Origin: Bifidobacterium saguinibicoloris
GTDB lineage: Bacteria > Actinomycetota > Actinomycetes > Actinomycetales > Bifidobacteriaceae
Length of the DNA stretch: 64,000 nt
NCBI RefSeq assembly: GCF_019331725.1
Contig: NZ_JAHBBF010000002.1
Location: 186,001-250,000 of the forward strand
Direction: 5' to 3'
The stretch's first letter is position 1, and the number at the start of each line of letters is the position of its first letter. The notes beneath the pieces were generated by a model that ran no database searches, was not told the origin of the DNA, and was given only the letters and a program-made list of their open reading frames with translations. The position numbers and the translations under genes were made by a program. Of this stretch, positions 10,436 through 18,665 are shown one piece after another.

Positions 10436-11143
10436 TCAGCGCATCGAGGCCATCGCATAGAACTTCGCGTTCTTGTAGTGATAGAGGTTCTTCGAGGCGT
10501 TGAACAGCTTGCCGTTCGTCAGGAACGCGTCGTCCTCGATACAGATGGCGGGATCGCCCTCGTTCAGTTCGAGCAGGCGGGCGGCGTCGGCGCCCAGCCA
10601 ATCCATATGGATCACCTTGTCCACGAAGCCGAAGTTCAGTCCGAGATCGTCGTGCACGTAGGAGTACAACGACCCCTTCGCGATGTCCTCGTTGAGGAAC
10701 GGCACGTATTCCTTGAGATACCAAGCGGTCTCATAGCACAGCGGCTCGCCCTCCACACGGCGCAGACGCACCACGCGCCACACCGGCGAGCCCACCGCGC
10801 AGCGCATGCGCTTCGACAGCGCCTCGTCGGTCCTGTCCAACGCCACCTCGCACACCACCGACGTGACGTTGTCCTTGCCGAAATCGGCCGAAATGCCGTA
10901 CGAGGTGCCGATCGGCATATAGCCGCTGTCACGGCCCTCGCGCACGAACACGCCGTTGCCGCGCACGGGGAAGACCTCCCCCGCCTCAGCGAGCACCGCG
11001 ATGGCGCCGCGCACGAAGTATCTGGACAGCCCATACTCCTCCATGAGCTGGTCCTCGGTGGGCAGTTTGCCCGTCTCGGAGAATTCCCCGTTGGCGATGC
11101 GCTTCTGGAGCTTCAATGCAAGGTCACGCTGCTTGGAAGCCAT
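10436..11143 (-). CDS. GntR/HutC-family transcriptional regulator
   Basis: The product is 235 residues. The winged helix lies at the N-terminus (about residues 5-70: KLPTEDQLMEEYGLSRYFVRGAIAVL, then the wing VFPVRGNGVFV). A UTRA-type effector domain of about 150 residues follows, as in HutC-subfamily regulators that bind sugars or amino-sugars. The start at 11143 has GGAGGGG seven bases upstream; longer in-frame starts lack this. It lies directly upstream of, and co-oriented with, the IIC-IIB-IIA-GH1 operon, so it probably controls it. It may also control itself through the repeat at 11230-11251. Confidence 0.88.
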   Translation of the reverse strand: MASKQRDLALKLQKRIANGEFSETGKLPTEDQLMEEYGLSRYFVRGAIAVLAEAGEVFPVRGNGVFVREGRDSGYMPIGTSYGISADFGKDNVTSVVCEVALDRTDEALSKRMRCAVGSPVWRVVRLRRVEGEPLCYETAWYLKEYVPFLNEDIAKGSLYSYVHDDLGLNFGFVDKVIHMDWLGADAARLLELNEGDPAICIEDDAFLTNGKLFNASKNLYHYKNAKFYAMASMR

Positions 11144-11229
11144 GACACCCCTCCTGTCCAACACACACGGCGGACCGGGCGGCATTCGGGCGCGACGAAT
11201 GCACCACAGGTCGACATGCGACATCAATC

Positions 11230-11251
11230 GTCGATATTGCATATCATCGAC
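11230..11251. promoter_or_regulatory. Palindrome upstream of the GntR gene
   Basis: GTCGAT and ATCGAC arms flank an inner GATAT-TGC-ATATC repeat, about 90 bp upstream of the GntR start. The inner arms resemble the ATATC/GATAT arms in the PTS promoter, which suggests autoregulation. Confidence 0.4.
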
Positions 11252-11300
11252 TTATTCACATAACCTGGCCACTATATCACGCCGCACGCCGCCGCAATGG

Positions 11301-11356
11301 AAAAAGCCCGGCCCCGCGGCGGCGGGGAGTGCTCGTCCCGCCGCCCGGGGCCGGGC
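11301..11356 (-). terminator. Terminator of ptsI
   Basis: A stem of more than 20 bp, almost all G/C (GCCCGGCCCCG side paired with CGGGGCCGGGC), is followed by five T on the minus strand. It is 198 bp past the ptsI stop. A shorter hairpin (CCTGCCGGT / ACCGGCAGG, 11512-11547) lies right after the stop. Confidence 0.8.
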
Positions 11357-11554
11357 GGAGAAGGTGGCCCGGCGAAGGGGGTTCCGGGCCACTGGGGTGA
11401 TGACGCGGCGTCACCCGGAGAAGGGAAAGCCGGGGATTCGTCGCCGCGCCAAGTCTTGTGTCACACGTGCGGTCGGGCCGTGGAACGGCCGCGAACCGCG
11501 GGAATCGGATGCCTGCCGGTCGGGGAAGCGAGCGCCCAACCGGCAGGATGGGAA

Positions 11555-13210
11555 TCAGTCGCCCCAGGCCGGCTTGTAGAAGTCGCCGTTGAGGGCGGCC
11601 TCGGCCTTGGCCTTGGCCTCCTCGAAGGTGACCTCGGCCAGCGCGGCGCGCACGTCGTCCAGAGCCACCGGGGTCATGGACAGGGAGTTCACGCCAATGC
11701 CGGTGAGCACGACGGCCAGATCCGGATCGGCCGCGGCCTCGCCGCACACGCCGACCGGCATGCCGTGGGCGTTGCCCGCGTCCGCGATGAGCTTGATGGC
11801 GCGCAGCACCGCCGGGTGCCATGCGGTCTGGTAATTGGACACGGAGCCGAGGATGCGGTCCGCGGCCATCGTGTACTGGGTGAGGTCGTTGGTGCCGATG
11901 GAGACGAAGTCCGCCACCTCGGCGACCTTGTCGGCCATGAGGGCGATGGACGGGACTTCGGCCATGACGCCGACCTTCTTCAGGCCGAAGCTCTTGCCGA
12001 GCTTGACGAAGTAGGCGGCCTCGTGTTCGTCGGCGACCATCGGGGCCATGACCCACAGGTCGGCGTCGGTCTGGGCGTCGGCGGCGGCGAGGGCCTTGAG
12101 CTGGCCTTCGAGGACCTCCTTGTGGACGCGCAGGGTGCGCAGGCCGCGCAGACCGAGGGCCGGGTTCGGCTCGTCCTCAGGGGTGAGGAACGGCAGCGGC
12201 TTGTCGGCGCCGGCGTCAAGCATGCGGATGACGACCTTCTTGCCCGGGAACTGGGCGAGCAGCTCGGTGTACGCCTTGGTCTGCTCCTCGACGCTCGGCG
12301 GCTCGGCGTTGCCGATGAACAGGAACTCGGAACGGAACAGGCCCACGCCCTCCGCGCCGTATTCGATGGCGGTCTTGCCGTCGGCCGGCTTGCCCAGATT
12401 GGCGAGCAGCGGCACGTGGTGGCCGTCCTTGGTGCCGCCGGCCTGACCGCGCAGCTCCTTGGCGCGGGCGGCCTTGGCCTTGGCGTGCTCGGCCTCCTCG
12501 ACCTGCGCGTCGGTCGGGTCGACGACGACCTCGCCCTTGGCGGCGTTGACAATCACGGTGTCGCCGGTCTTGAGGTCCTCGGCGCCGGCGGCGGACACGA
12601 CGGCCACGATGCCGCGGGCACGCGCCAGGATGGCGGTGTGGGAGGTCGGGCCACCCTGCGAAGTGACGATGGCGAGGGTCTTCTCGAGATCCAGGCCGGA
12701 GGTGTCCGCGGGGGACAGATCCTCGGCCACGAGCACGAACGGCTCGTCGGAGTCCGGCACGCCCGGGGCGGGCACGCCGCGCAGCTCGGCGATGACGCGC
12801 TGGCCCACATCGTGCAGGTCCGCGGCGCGCTCGGCCTGGTAGCCGCCGATCATCTTGAACATCTCCTCGACCTGGGCGAAGCCCTCGAGCACGGCGCGTT
12901 CGCCGGTCTTGCCGCCGTTGACGAGGTTCTGGATGGAGGTCGCCAGGGACGGGTCGGAGGCGAACATGGCGATGGCCTCGAGGATCGGGGCGGCCTGCTT
13001 GGCGCCCTCGTCGCCGTTCTTGGCCTCTTCGGCGCGGCGGTTCAGCTCGGCGTTGACGGTGGCCAGGGCCTTGGAGACGCGCTCGTTCTCCACGACGGCG
13101 CTGATGGATGCGTCACGACGGACGTCCGCGGGTTCCTCCAGCGGCGGAGCCATGCGGATGACCTTGCCGACCGCGACTCCACGTCCGATTCCGCTTCCGG
13201 TGATAACCAT
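11555..13210 (-). CDS. ptsI: Phosphoenolpyruvate-protein phosphotransferase (PTS enzyme I)
   Basis: The product is 551 residues. The phosphorylated His191 lies in QGGPTSHTAILARARGI; the PEP-binding barrel carries the GVGLFRSEFLF segment and the catalytic Cys in MPVGVCGEAAAD near residue 500. It transfers phosphate from phosphoenolpyruvate to HPr. The ATG at 13210 has AAAGGAG upstream with normal spacing. It is divergent from ptsH with 270 bp between, which is less common than a ptsHI operon. Its promoter and two operator-like repeats are visible in that gap. All PTS parts needed for the neighbouring sugar operon are therefore present in one locus. Confidence 0.97.
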   Translation of the reverse strand: MVITGSGIGRGVAVGKVIRMAPPLEEPADVRRDASISAVVENERVSKALATVNAELNRRAEEAKNGDEGAKQAAPILEAIAMFASDPSLATSIQNLVNGGKTGERAVLEGFAQVEEMFKMIGGYQAERAADLHDVGQRVIAELRGVPAPGVPDSDEPFVLVAEDLSPADTSGLDLEKTLAIVTSQGGPTSHTAILARARGIVAVVSAAGAEDLKTGDTVIVNAAKGEVVVDPTDAQVEEAEHAKAKAARAKELRGQAGGTKDGHHVPLLANLGKPADGKTAIEYGAEGVGLFRSEFLFIGNAEPPSVEEQTKAYTELLAQFPGKKVVIRMLDAGADKPLPFLTPEDEPNPALGLRGLRTLRVHKEVLEGQLKALAAADAQTDADLWVMAPMVADEHEAAYFVKLGKSFGLKKVGVMAEVPSIALMADKVAEVADFVSIGTNDLTQYTMAADRILGSVSNYQTAWHPAVLRAIKLIADAGNAHGMPVGVCGEAAADPDLAVVLTGIGVNSLSMTPVALDDVRAALAEVTFEEAKAKAEAALNGDFYKPAWGD

Positions 13211-13317
13211 GTTGAGCACTCCTTTATGTCTTGACTTCGTTGCCGGCTTCCCGCGGTCCATCCCGCGGCGGTCACCCTCGCGCACCACGCGTCCTTGACG
13301 CCTCGGTAACGCATGCA

Positions 13318-13332
13318 GGTAATCCATTTACC
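13318..13332. promoter_or_regulatory. Operator-like repeat GGTAA-N5-TTACC downstream of the ptsI promoter
   Basis: A perfect 5-bp-arm inverted repeat lies just downstream of the predicted ptsI transcription start. A close copy (GGTAA-N5-TTCC) is at 13374-13387, just upstream of the -35, so the pair brackets the promoter. Confidence 0.5.
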
Positions 13333-13341
13333 GACAGTGAC

Positions 13342-13369
13342 AGTATACACAGAAAGACCCGCCGCACAA
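13342..13369 (-). promoter_or_regulatory. ptsI promoter
   Basis: TTGTGC (13369-13364), 16 bp, TATACT (13347-13342) on the minus strand. It gives a leader of roughly 125 nt before the ptsI ATG. Confidence 0.65.
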
Positions 13370-13373
13370 CGCC

Positions 13374-13387
13374 GGTAATCGATTTCC
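13374..13387. promoter_or_regulatory. Second GGTAA-type repeat upstream of the ptsI promoter
   Basis: GGTAATCGATTTCC, one base from the symmetric GGTAA-N5-TTACC form at 13318. The two are 56 bp apart centre to centre on either side of the ptsI promoter. Confidence 0.45.
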
Positions 13388-13401
13388 GCGTGTCGTGTTT
13401 T

Positions 13402-13429
13402 CCTGTGCTATAGTACCTATCAGCACAGG
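13402..13429 (+). promoter_or_regulatory. ptsH extended -10 promoter inside an inverted repeat
   Basis: TGCTATAGT is an extended -10 element (TATAGT at 13409-13414). No good -35 is visible. Arms CCTGTGCT (13402-13409) and AGCACAGG (13422-13429) enclose the -10 and the likely start site, so a protein bound here would block initiation. Confidence 0.6.
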
Positions 13430-13480
13430 TCAGTGACTGACGTGCGCCCCAACAATTGCTATCGACAAAGGAGTGCTCCT

Positions 13481-13747
13481 ATGGCAACCGCAACCCGTTC
13501 CACCGTGATCAACGATCCCGTCGGCATCCACGCCCGTCCGGCCGCGGAGTTCGCCCAGGCCGTCACCGCCTCCGGCTGCACCGTGACCATCGCCAAGGAA
13601 GGCGGCTCCCCCGTCCCGGCCGGCTCCATCCTGTCCATCATGGGCCTGGGCATCAAGCAGGGCGACACCGTGAACCTGACCGTCGACGGCGACAACGCCG
13701 AGACCGTGGCCGACTCCCTGGTCGAGACCCTCACCAAGGCCGAGTGA
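13481..13747 (+). CDS. ptsH: Phosphocarrier protein HPr
   Basis: The product is 88 residues, standard HPr size. The phosphorylated His17 lies in DPVGIHARPAAEF. The region corresponding to the regulatory serine is PAGSILSIMGLG (Ser49 or Ser52). HPr carries phosphate from enzyme I to the IIA proteins. The ATG at 13481 has AAAGGAG at 13467-13473; an upstream in-frame ATG at 13433 would add 16 residues absent from the family. Transcription appears independent of ptsI, from the extended -10 promoter at 13409, and ends at the strong hairpin at 13838. Confidence 0.97.
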   Translation: MATATRSTVINDPVGIHARPAAEFAQAVTASGCTVTIAKEGGSPVPAGSILSIMGLGIKQGDTVNLTVDGDNAETVADSLVETLTKAE

Positions 13748-13837
13748 CCCACCGGGGCGCATACCGCCCCGCACCTACAGACTTCGATGCGCGCGAAAGC
13801 GCAATCGCGACGCACCGAACCCCCCTATTCCTAACGG

Positions 13838-13885
13838 TTTCGCCGCCCTGCACTACCATGTTGTGCCGGGCGGCGAAATTGTTTT
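13838..13885 (+). terminator. Terminator of ptsH
   Basis: Perfect 11-bp arms TTTCGCCGCCC / GGGCGGCGAAA with an inner TGCAC/GTGC pairing, followed by TTGTTTT. It lies 90 bp past the ptsH stop. Confidence 0.85.
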
Positions 13886-13956
13886 CGCACCTCGTATGCC
13901 GCATGACACCACCGCATATGAACCCACGCACATACGCATAAAGGACTTGAACGCAC

Positions 13957-14967
13957 ATGGCCAGCCGGGCGTCGAAATCCCCCAGTTCCATCCTCGAGGT
14001 CGCCAATCGGGCGCAGGTCTCGACGGCCACGGTCTCGCGCGTGCTCTCCGGACGACGCACCAAGGACGACGAGATCGCGCAACGCGTACGCAAGGCCGCC
14101 GCGGACCTCGACTACTCGGTGAACTACGCGGCCAGCGCCCTCCGATCCGACGTGACGAACACCATCGGTCTGGTCATCCCCAGCGCATCGGACAACTTCT
14201 GCGCCGGGCTCCTCGACGCGCTGGAACCCGTCGTCGACAGGGACAGCCGCCAGCTTCTCCTCGGCATCGCCGCCGACGAGGCCGCCCAGGTCGACCGCAT
14301 CGAATCGTTGTGCTCGCGCAAGGTGGACGGCCTCATCACCGTCACCTCGGCCGGTGCCGACCTGTCCGAGACGTTCGACAAGTACGCCGACTCCATCCCC
14401 ATCGTGCAGGTGGGCGGACGCCAGCGTTCCTTCCGCACCAACATGGTGTCCATCGACGAGAACACGGCCATGGAGGCCATCATCCGGCATCTGGCCGAAC
14501 AGGGCGTCGAATCGGTGGCGTATCTGGCCGGCAAGGAGGTCTCGTTCGAATCGGCCGAGCTGTTCGCCATGTTCCACACGCAGGTGCGCGCCGCCGGTCT
14601 CACCACGCAGAGCGAGTGGAATCGGTTCGGCGACCGCACGGTGACGCGCGGTTTCGACTGCACCATCCGCCTGTTCGGCGAGCGCGGCCATCCGGACGCG
14701 ATCGTCTGCGCGGACGACACCATCGCGTTCGGCGTGATGATGGCCCTCCACGCGCTCGGCATGAACGTGCCGGAGGACATCAAGGTGGTGGGCTACAACG
14801 ACTCCCCCATCGCCTCCGCCTCGCTGCCCACCATGACCTCGGTGCGTCCGCCGTACGCGCGCATCGTGTCCGAGGCGCTACGCCTCATCGAGGCGGGACC
14901 CGGACATCCGAGCCACGTCTCCCTGCCGCCGCAGCTCATCGTGCGCGTCTCCAGCACGAAGCGCTGA
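13957..14967 (+). CDS. LacI-family transcriptional regulator
   Basis: The product is 336 residues. The N-terminal helix-turn-helix and hinge are clear (ILEVANRAQVSTATVSRVLSG, then KAAADLDYSVNYAASALRS), followed by a periplasmic-binding-protein-like sensor domain (TIGLVIPSASDNFCAGLLDAL; PDAIVCADDTIAFGVMMAL near residue 250). A sugar or phosphosugar effector is typical of the family. It is transcribed separately after the ptsH terminator. Its position makes it a candidate binder of the symmetric repeats around the ptsI and ptsH promoters. AAGGA lies about 11 bases before the ATG. Confidence 0.9.
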   Translation: MASRASKSPSSILEVANRAQVSTATVSRVLSGRRTKDDEIAQRVRKAAADLDYSVNYAASALRSDVTNTIGLVIPSASDNFCAGLLDALEPVVDRDSRQLLLGIAADEAAQVDRIESLCSRKVDGLITVTSAGADLSETFDKYADSIPIVQVGGRQRSFRTNMVSIDENTAMEAIIRHLAEQGVESVAYLAGKEVSFESAELFAMFHTQVRAAGLTTQSEWNRFGDRTVTRGFDCTIRLFGERGHPDAIVCADDTIAFGVMMALHALGMNVPEDIKVVGYNDSPIASASLPTMTSVRPPYARIVSEALRLIEAGPGHPSHVSLPPQLIVRVSSTKR

Positions 14968-15019
14968 CCGGCCGAGGCCGACCGACCAGCGTAGGACGGA
15001 CGCGGACAATCGCAGCGGG

Positions 15020-16414
15020 TCAGCGTCGCGCCGGCGGCACGGACGTCGGATAGGCAGCCGGCGCCGCGGACGGATACGCGGACGACGCCCCGACGAACGG
15101 CCCCGCGGGAACGCCGGACGGCACAGACGGCACAGACGCACCCCGCGACGCCTTGGATACGCCGACCAGCATGACGATGACGACGACGAGGACGACGAGG
15201 AAGAACGTCACCCCCAGCCAAGCGCCGACGCCGCTGAACGGCAACACCTGCCTGGAGTACTCATCGGTGGTGATTCGCCCCTGCCGCAGGCGATACAACA
15301 GCTGTTGGCCCGCGATGGCCGTCCAGACGCTCGCCACCTGCAGCACGGCTCCGATCACCAACCCCGCCAGCGGGGCGATATGCCAGCCCGTGCCGGTGGC
15401 ACGGCGGAGCCTGCCGCCCAGCACCATCATCGGCAGGAACACGCCGATCAGCAGCATCAGCGCGTTCAGCGCGGAGTACAGATTCGAGCCCACCAGCCAC
15501 GCCTCCGACTCCAGACCGTGCGCCACGCCGTCGAACACATCCGCGAGCAGGGTCACGATGGAGACCACGAAGACGATGAGCACCCCGGCACGCGTGTCGT
15601 CGCGTCCGCCGATCCCCGCGCCGGCACGGTCGGCCTTCGCACGGGAGGACGCGACGAGCAGCAGGACCGTCATGACGCACAGTCCCACGCCGAGCAGGAT
15701 GGTCGCCGCCACATACGTCGGATCGGGCATCGCCGACCTGAGCGCCACGCACACCATATACAGCACCGTGACCACGAACGCCGGCACCAGACCGTTGCCG
15801 CGCACACGCCGGCCATCGGCCGTCAGCGACAGCAGCAGCGCCAACGCCATGTACAACGTCAGCCCGGCACCTAGGCCGTTGACGACCGAGGAGAACACCA
15901 TGCCGCCCACGCTCGGCGAGCCGGGGAACAGCGCGAAACCAAGAAGCGTCAACGGCGTGTACAGCATGCCGAACACCGCGCCCACCAGCATCAGCACCAG
16001 CGGCACGCGCGCGGCGCGCAGAGCGGAGACGTCCGGCACCACAACAGCGGCACCGACACCCGCCCCGCCGGCCTGCGTCCCACCGGACGGACGCGATTGC
16101 GGCGGCTGCGGCATCGTCGCGCCATACCCGGCCGCAGGGGTCTGCGGAACCGTCGGAGCCTGCTGCGGAACCGGCGGAACCATCGGAACCTGAGCCGCCT
16201 GCGGAACCTGAGCCGCACCCCAGATCGGCACCTGCGGCGCCTGAGCCGGCGACGTTCCCCGCACGGGCGTCGGAGCGCCCGGCACACCCATCATCCCCGG
16301 CGCACCCGGAACGCCCGGCACACCCGGTGCCGCCTGCGGCAACGGGCTCCCGCATGAACCACAGAACAGCACGTCATCGGCGCATTGCGCACCGCATCGC
16401 GTACAGACCTTCAT
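15020..16414 (-). CDS. Zinc-ribbon multi-pass membrane protein of unknown function
   Basis: The product is 464 residues. Four cysteines form an N-terminal zinc ribbon (MKVCTRCGAQCADDVLFCGSCG). A Pro/Gly/Gln-rich disordered linker runs to about residue 120, then about eight transmembrane helices, and a Ser/Pro/Ala-rich tail. No catalytic motif was recognised. The start at 16414 follows GGAAGGGG at good distance; a GTG 15 bases upstream is less likely. It converges on the LacI gene with 52 bp between. The same N-terminal ribbon plus Pro-rich linker design recurs in the three proteins at 33037-40624, which suggests a common cytoplasmic docking or sensing module. Confidence 0.7.
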   Translation of the reverse strand: MKVCTRCGAQCADDVLFCGSCGSPLPQAAPGVPGVPGAPGMMGVPGAPTPVRGTSPAQAPQVPIWGAAQVPQAAQVPMVPPVPQQAPTVPQTPAAGYGATMPQPPQSRPSGGTQAGGAGVGAAVVVPDVSALRAARVPLVLMLVGAVFGMLYTPLTLLGFALFPGSPSVGGMVFSSVVNGLGAGLTLYMALALLLSLTADGRRVRGNGLVPAFVVTVLYMVCVALRSAMPDPTYVAATILLGVGLCVMTVLLLVASSRAKADRAGAGIGGRDDTRAGVLIVFVVSIVTLLADVFDGVAHGLESEAWLVGSNLYSALNALMLLIGVFLPMMVLGGRLRRATGTGWHIAPLAGLVIGAVLQVASVWTAIAGQQLLYRLRQGRITTDEYSRQVLPFSGVGAWLGVTFFLVVLVVVIVMLVGVSKASRGASVPSVPSGVPAGPFVGASSAYPSAAPAAYPTSVPPARR

Positions 16415-16604
16415 ATCCACCCCTTCCACTGGTGAATGCCGGTACCGTCCGCATGGCCGTCACCCCAACACTGCGCCGACCAACCACTACGGCGGGAGAC
16501 GGCGGACCCCACGGACCTTCCGCCTCCATGCTACGCCGCCCGCGTCACCGCCCGCGGCATCCGCACCATCCGCGTCACCGTTTGCGTCACCGCCCGCGCC
16601 CGCC

Positions 16605-17756
16605 TCACGGAATCAGCGCACAGAACAGCGCCTCGAACACGAGCGTGGGGTTGCCGTTGCCCATGAGGCGTCTGCGGGCGCGCGCCACCTCGTCGAGCCG
16701 CGCGAGCGCGCCTTCGCGGGAGAGCCGAGCCGCGAGCTCGGTGATGGCCGCCCGGTTCTCCAGGTTGATGAGGCCCACCGCGTCCTCCGCACCGTTCTGC
16801 AGGACGGTCACGTCCCGGTAGACGGAGGCGATGGAGTTGAGCGCGCGGTCGAGCACGTCGCGGCTGCGTCGGGTGGAGCGGCGTTTGAGCTCGTCCTTCT
16901 TGCCGATGGCGTTGTAGGCGCCGCGCAGTTTCGGCGGGATGCGGTCGTCGGGGCCGAGCCCGTTGATGCGGCGGAAGTCGGCTTCGGCGCGCGCGGCCTG
17001 CCCGGCGACGTCCACTTCGGCCTGCGCCTTGGCGTTGCCGATGAGTCTGCCGGCGAGAATCACCGCGTCGGAGGCCTTGGCGAGTTCGAGCACGCCCACC
17101 ACGAGTTCGTCGCGGTCGGTCATGACGCGTTCGTCGGTGGCGTACAGTTTGGCGATGCCGATGTGTCCTTCGGCGAGCCGCGCCGCCCGTTTCGCGATCT
17201 TCGGCTCGGCGCCCACGCCCGTCTCCAGGTACCGGGCCACGGCGTCGGCGCCGGGCACGGCGAGGTTGACGATGCGCGTGCGCGAGCGGATGGTGGGCAG
17301 CACGTCCTGCGCGCTGGGGGCGCACAGCAGCCAGATGCAGTGTTCGGCCGGCTCCTCGATCTCCTTGAGCAGCACGTTGGTGGTGCGTTCGAGCATGCGG
17401 TCGACGTCCTCGATGATGATGATCCGCCATGGCGCGGTGCTGGGCATCTGTTCGGAGACGCCGATGAGCTCGCGCACCTCGTCGATGCCGATGGTCACCT
17501 TGTCCGTGGCGAGGATGCTCACGTCCGGATGCGTGCCGGCGAGCACCTGCCGCGTGACCTTGGTGGGTTCGTCGCCCATGCCGTGGTCCGGGCTCTCGAG
17601 CGCGGCGGCGAACGCCTTGGCCAGGTTGGAGCGGCCCGATCCGGGAGGGCCGCAGATGAGCCATGACTGCGCGATCTGCTTCGGGTCGCCCAAAGTGATG
17701 GTCTTGAGTTGTTCCACGACCGGCTGCTGGCCGATGATGCCGTCCCATACGCTCAT
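16605..17756 (-). CDS. holB: DNA polymerase III delta-prime subunit
   Basis: The product is 383 residues with an AAA+ clamp-loader layout. The P-loop GPPGSGRSN at about 36-44 lacks the Walker A lysine, as usual for the non-ATP-hydrolysing delta-prime subunit. Further marks are [25 protein letters not shown] (near 115-140) and the sensor stretch [11 protein letters not shown]. It is part of the clamp loader with DnaX, encoded at 52079. Its start codon overlaps the tmk stop by four bases (ATGA), so the two genes are translationally coupled. Confidence 0.93.
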   Translation of the reverse strand: MSVWDGIIGQQPVVEQLKTITLGDPKQIAQSWLICGPPGSGRSNLAKAFAAALESPDHGMGDEPTKVTRQVLAGTHPDVSILATDKVTIGIDEVRELIGVSEQMPSTAPWRIIIIEDVDRMLERTTNVLLKEIEEPAEHCIWLLCAPSAQDVLPTIRSRTRIVNLAVPGADAVARYLETGVGAEPKIAKRAARLAEGHIGIAKLYATDERVMTDRDELVVGVLELAKASDAVILAGRLIGNAKAQAEVDVAGQAARAEADFRRINGLGPDDRIPPKLRGAYNAIGKKDELKRRSTRRSRDVLDRALNSIASVYRDVTVLQNGAEDAVGLINLENRAAITELAARLSREGALARLDEVARARRRLMGNGNPTLVFEALFCALIP

Positions 17757-18529
17757 GCGGTCGCCTCGTTTCCGTCGTGGGTTCCGTCATGGGTTCCGTC
17801 GGACGCGGCGCCCGACGCGTCCGCACCGTCGCCACCATCATCGCAGTCATCGTCGCCGTGCAGCAGCGCGTCGACGTCCCTGCGGATGGCGGCCCACACG
17901 TCGTCGATGGTGCGGCCGGCGTCGATGACGCGGAAGCGTTCCGGTTCGGCCGCGGCGAGCGTGAGGAACGCCTCGCGCGTGCGGCGTTGGAAGTCGTCGC
18001 CGGCCGATTCCATGCGGTCCTCATCGTGGGTGAGCCGCGTGTGCGACTGCGTCGGGTCCATGTCGAGCAGGTAGGTGCGGTCCGGCAGCAGGCCGTTCGT
18101 ACCCCACATGCTTAAGGAACGGATCTCGTCCGCCGTGAGTTCGCGGCCGCCCGCCTGATAGGCGAGGGAGGAGTCGAGATAGCGGTCGGTGATGACCGCT
18201 TCGCCGCGGTCCAATGCCGGCCGGATGATTTCGGCGACGTGCTGGGCGCGGTCGGCGGCGAACAGGAGCGCTTCGGCGCGCGGCGCGATGTCGGCGCCCT
18301 GCGCGGCGTCCCCCGTTCCGTCACCGCCGTCCGTCGCCGTCTCTCCGTCCGCCACGCCGACGCCGTGCAGCAGCAGACGGCGGATGGCCCGGCCGAGCGC
18401 GGTGCCGCCGGGTTCGCGGGTGGTGACGACGGTGCGCCCCTGCGATTCGAGGTAGGCGCGCAGCCGTTCGACCTGCGTGGTCTTGCCCACGCCGTCGACG
18501 CCTTCGAAGGAGATGAACAGTCCGGTCAT
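17753..18529 (-). CDS. tmk: Thymidylate kinase
   Basis: The product is 258 residues. The P-loop is [12 protein letters not shown] (residues 8-19); TREPGGT and the [11 protein letters not shown] motif near residue 115 are the TMP-kinase signatures. It converts dTMP to dTDP. It is longer than the usual 200-215 residues because of an acidic Gly/Asp insert at about 58-80 and a low-complexity C-terminal tail rich in D, G, T and H. The ATG at 18529 is preferred over a GTG at 18538: a TACAGT hexamer ends exactly seven bases before it. Confidence 0.93.
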   Translation of the reverse strand: MTGLFISFEGVDGVGKTTQVERLRAYLESQGRTVVTTREPGGTALGRAIRRLLLHGVGVADGETATDGGDGTGDAAQGADIAPRAEALLFAADRAQHVAEIIRPALDRGEAVITDRYLDSSLAYQAGGRELTADEIRSLSMWGTNGLLPDRTYLLDMDPTQSHTRLTHDEDRMESAGDDFQRRTREAFLTLAAAEPERFRVIDAGRTIDDVWAAIRRDVDALLHGDDDCDDGGDGADASGAASDGTHDGTHDGNEATA

Positions 18530-18536
18530 GTGCCCC

Positions 18537-18542
18537 ACTGTA
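18537..18542 (-). promoter_or_regulatory. Leaderless -10 element of tmk-holB
   Basis: TACAGT, seven bases (GGGGCAC), then the tmk ATG, all on the minus strand. Confidence 0.5.
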
Positions 18543-18598
18543 TCCGCTGCCGGCGATGGGACCGCACGATGGACCCGCGTGACCGGCCCGCATACGGC

Positions 18599-18645
18599 GA
18601 TGGCCGTGGCGTCAGGCGATGCATCGCTCCGACGCCACGGCCATC
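18599..18645 (-). terminator. Hairpin terminator of the second surface protein gene
   Basis: A perfect 15-bp stem (GATGGCCGTGGCGTC and its complement) with an inner GCGATGCATCGC palindrome, 20 bp past the stop at 18666. No T run is present. Confidence 0.65.
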
Positions 18646-18665
18646 ATGCCGGTTCCGTCGTGCCG

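Noticed and set aside
16542-16592. Three GCGTCACCG direct repeats before the zinc-ribbon membrane protein gene
   Set aside because: They lie in a short gap of biased composition with no symmetry or fixed spacing, too weak to call a regulatory array.
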